Positions 6,162-6,315 of a stretch of 6,315 bases of DNA are shown here, piece by piece (position 1 is the stretch's first letter; each line of letters begins with the position of its first letter). The position numbers were made by a program, and so were the translations under genes. The DNA comes from Candidatus Bipolaricaulota bacterium. Its GTDB lineage: Bacteria; Bipolaricaulota; Bipolaricaulia; RBG-16-55-9. The notes beneath the pieces were generated by a model, which was not told the DNA's origin, did not search any database, and saw only the letters and a program-made list of their open reading frames with translations. The stretch covers positions 1 through 6,315 of the forward strand of contig JAHEOA010000072.1 in assembly GCA_018609825.1 (NCBI GenBank). Direction: 5' to 3'.

Positions 6162-6315
6162 GTGCCTCCGAAGAATCTGGTACAGGCGGTCAACGAAGCG
6201 ATGATGACGGAGATGGGCCTCGACGACAGCGTCGTGGTCATGGGCGAGGACGTCGGCGTCGACGGCGGGGTGTTCCGCGCGACGCTGGGGCTGTTGGAGG
6301 AGTACGGCGAGGATC
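6162..6315 (+). CDS. second 2-oxoacid dehydrogenase E1 beta subunit, 5' part only
   Basis: The first 51 codons of another E1-beta gene are visible before the right edge. It aligns without gaps to the first copy from residue 1, and by hand count 35 of 51 positions are identical, including LVQAVN (6-11) and GEDVGVDGGVFRATL (28-42). Differences such as MMTEMGLDDS in place of KTEMREDPS, with changes spread over all codon positions, show real divergence rather than an assembly repeat. The GTG start at 6162 is preferred. It continues in the direction of the pdh operon and may be cotranscribed. Whether it pairs with PdhA, replaces the first PdhB under other conditions, or belongs to another enzyme cannot be told from this fragment. 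The TPP Glu and His motifs lie beyond the window. Confidence 0.9.
   Translation, partial: MPPKNLVQAVNEAMMTEMGLDDSVVVMGEDVGVDGGVFRATLGLLEEYGED

Noticed and set aside
5188..6268. The 26-bp identical repeat as a mobile-element or recombination site
   Set aside because: It encodes the conserved GEDVGVDGG segment in both E1-beta genes, so it is explained by paralogy and codon preference.

Overview
The window comes from the chromosome of a GC-rich bacterium. The evidence is AGGAGG-type ribosome binding sites, two promoters close to the sigma-70 consensus (TTGACA-N17-TATAAA and TTGAAA-N18-TATAAT), and the bacterial-type tRNA thiolase MnmA. A pyruvate-dehydrogenase-type E1 with lipoyl synthase implies aerobic or facultative 2-oxoacid oxidation. 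The PdhA protein is strongly acidic (by hand count about 70 D/E against 40 K/R in 392 residues), which would fit some salt adaptation but does not prove it. I cannot assign a phylum from sequence alone.

Layout. Bases 1-1035 (minus strand) hold nearly all of mnmA, which runs off the left edge. A 113-bp divergent intergenic region (1036-1148) carries a strong rightward promoter almost on top of the next start codon. From it run two tightly spaced genes: an unrecognised single-span membrane protein (1149-1712) and, 2 bp later, a flavoprotein of the RnfC/PduS type that lacks the iron-sulfur ferredoxin module of its better known relatives (1715-2830). A 187-bp intergenic region (2831-3017) follows. 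It has a 6-bp inverted repeat, a second strong promoter, and a roughly 110-nt leader containing a 10-bp GC-rich hairpin. Then comes lipA (3018-3941), overlapping pdhA (3925-5103), which is followed 3 bp later by pdhB (5107-6084). After a 77-bp gap a second, diverged E1-beta gene starts at 6162 and is cut by the right edge.

How the genes fit together. PdhA and PdhB form the thiamine-diphosphate E1 component that decarboxylates a 2-oxoacid, most likely pyruvate, and passes the acyl group to the lipoyl arm of E2. LipA makes that lipoyl cofactor by inserting sulfur into octanoyl-E2, so the operon couples cofactor synthesis to the complex that uses it. The points that stand out are the tandem second E1-beta gene, the ferredoxin-less PduS-like flavoprotein paired with a small membrane protein, the near-leaderless promoter arrangement in front of that pair, and the structured lipA leader. 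No mobile elements, CRISPR arrays, tRNA or rRNA genes were seen.
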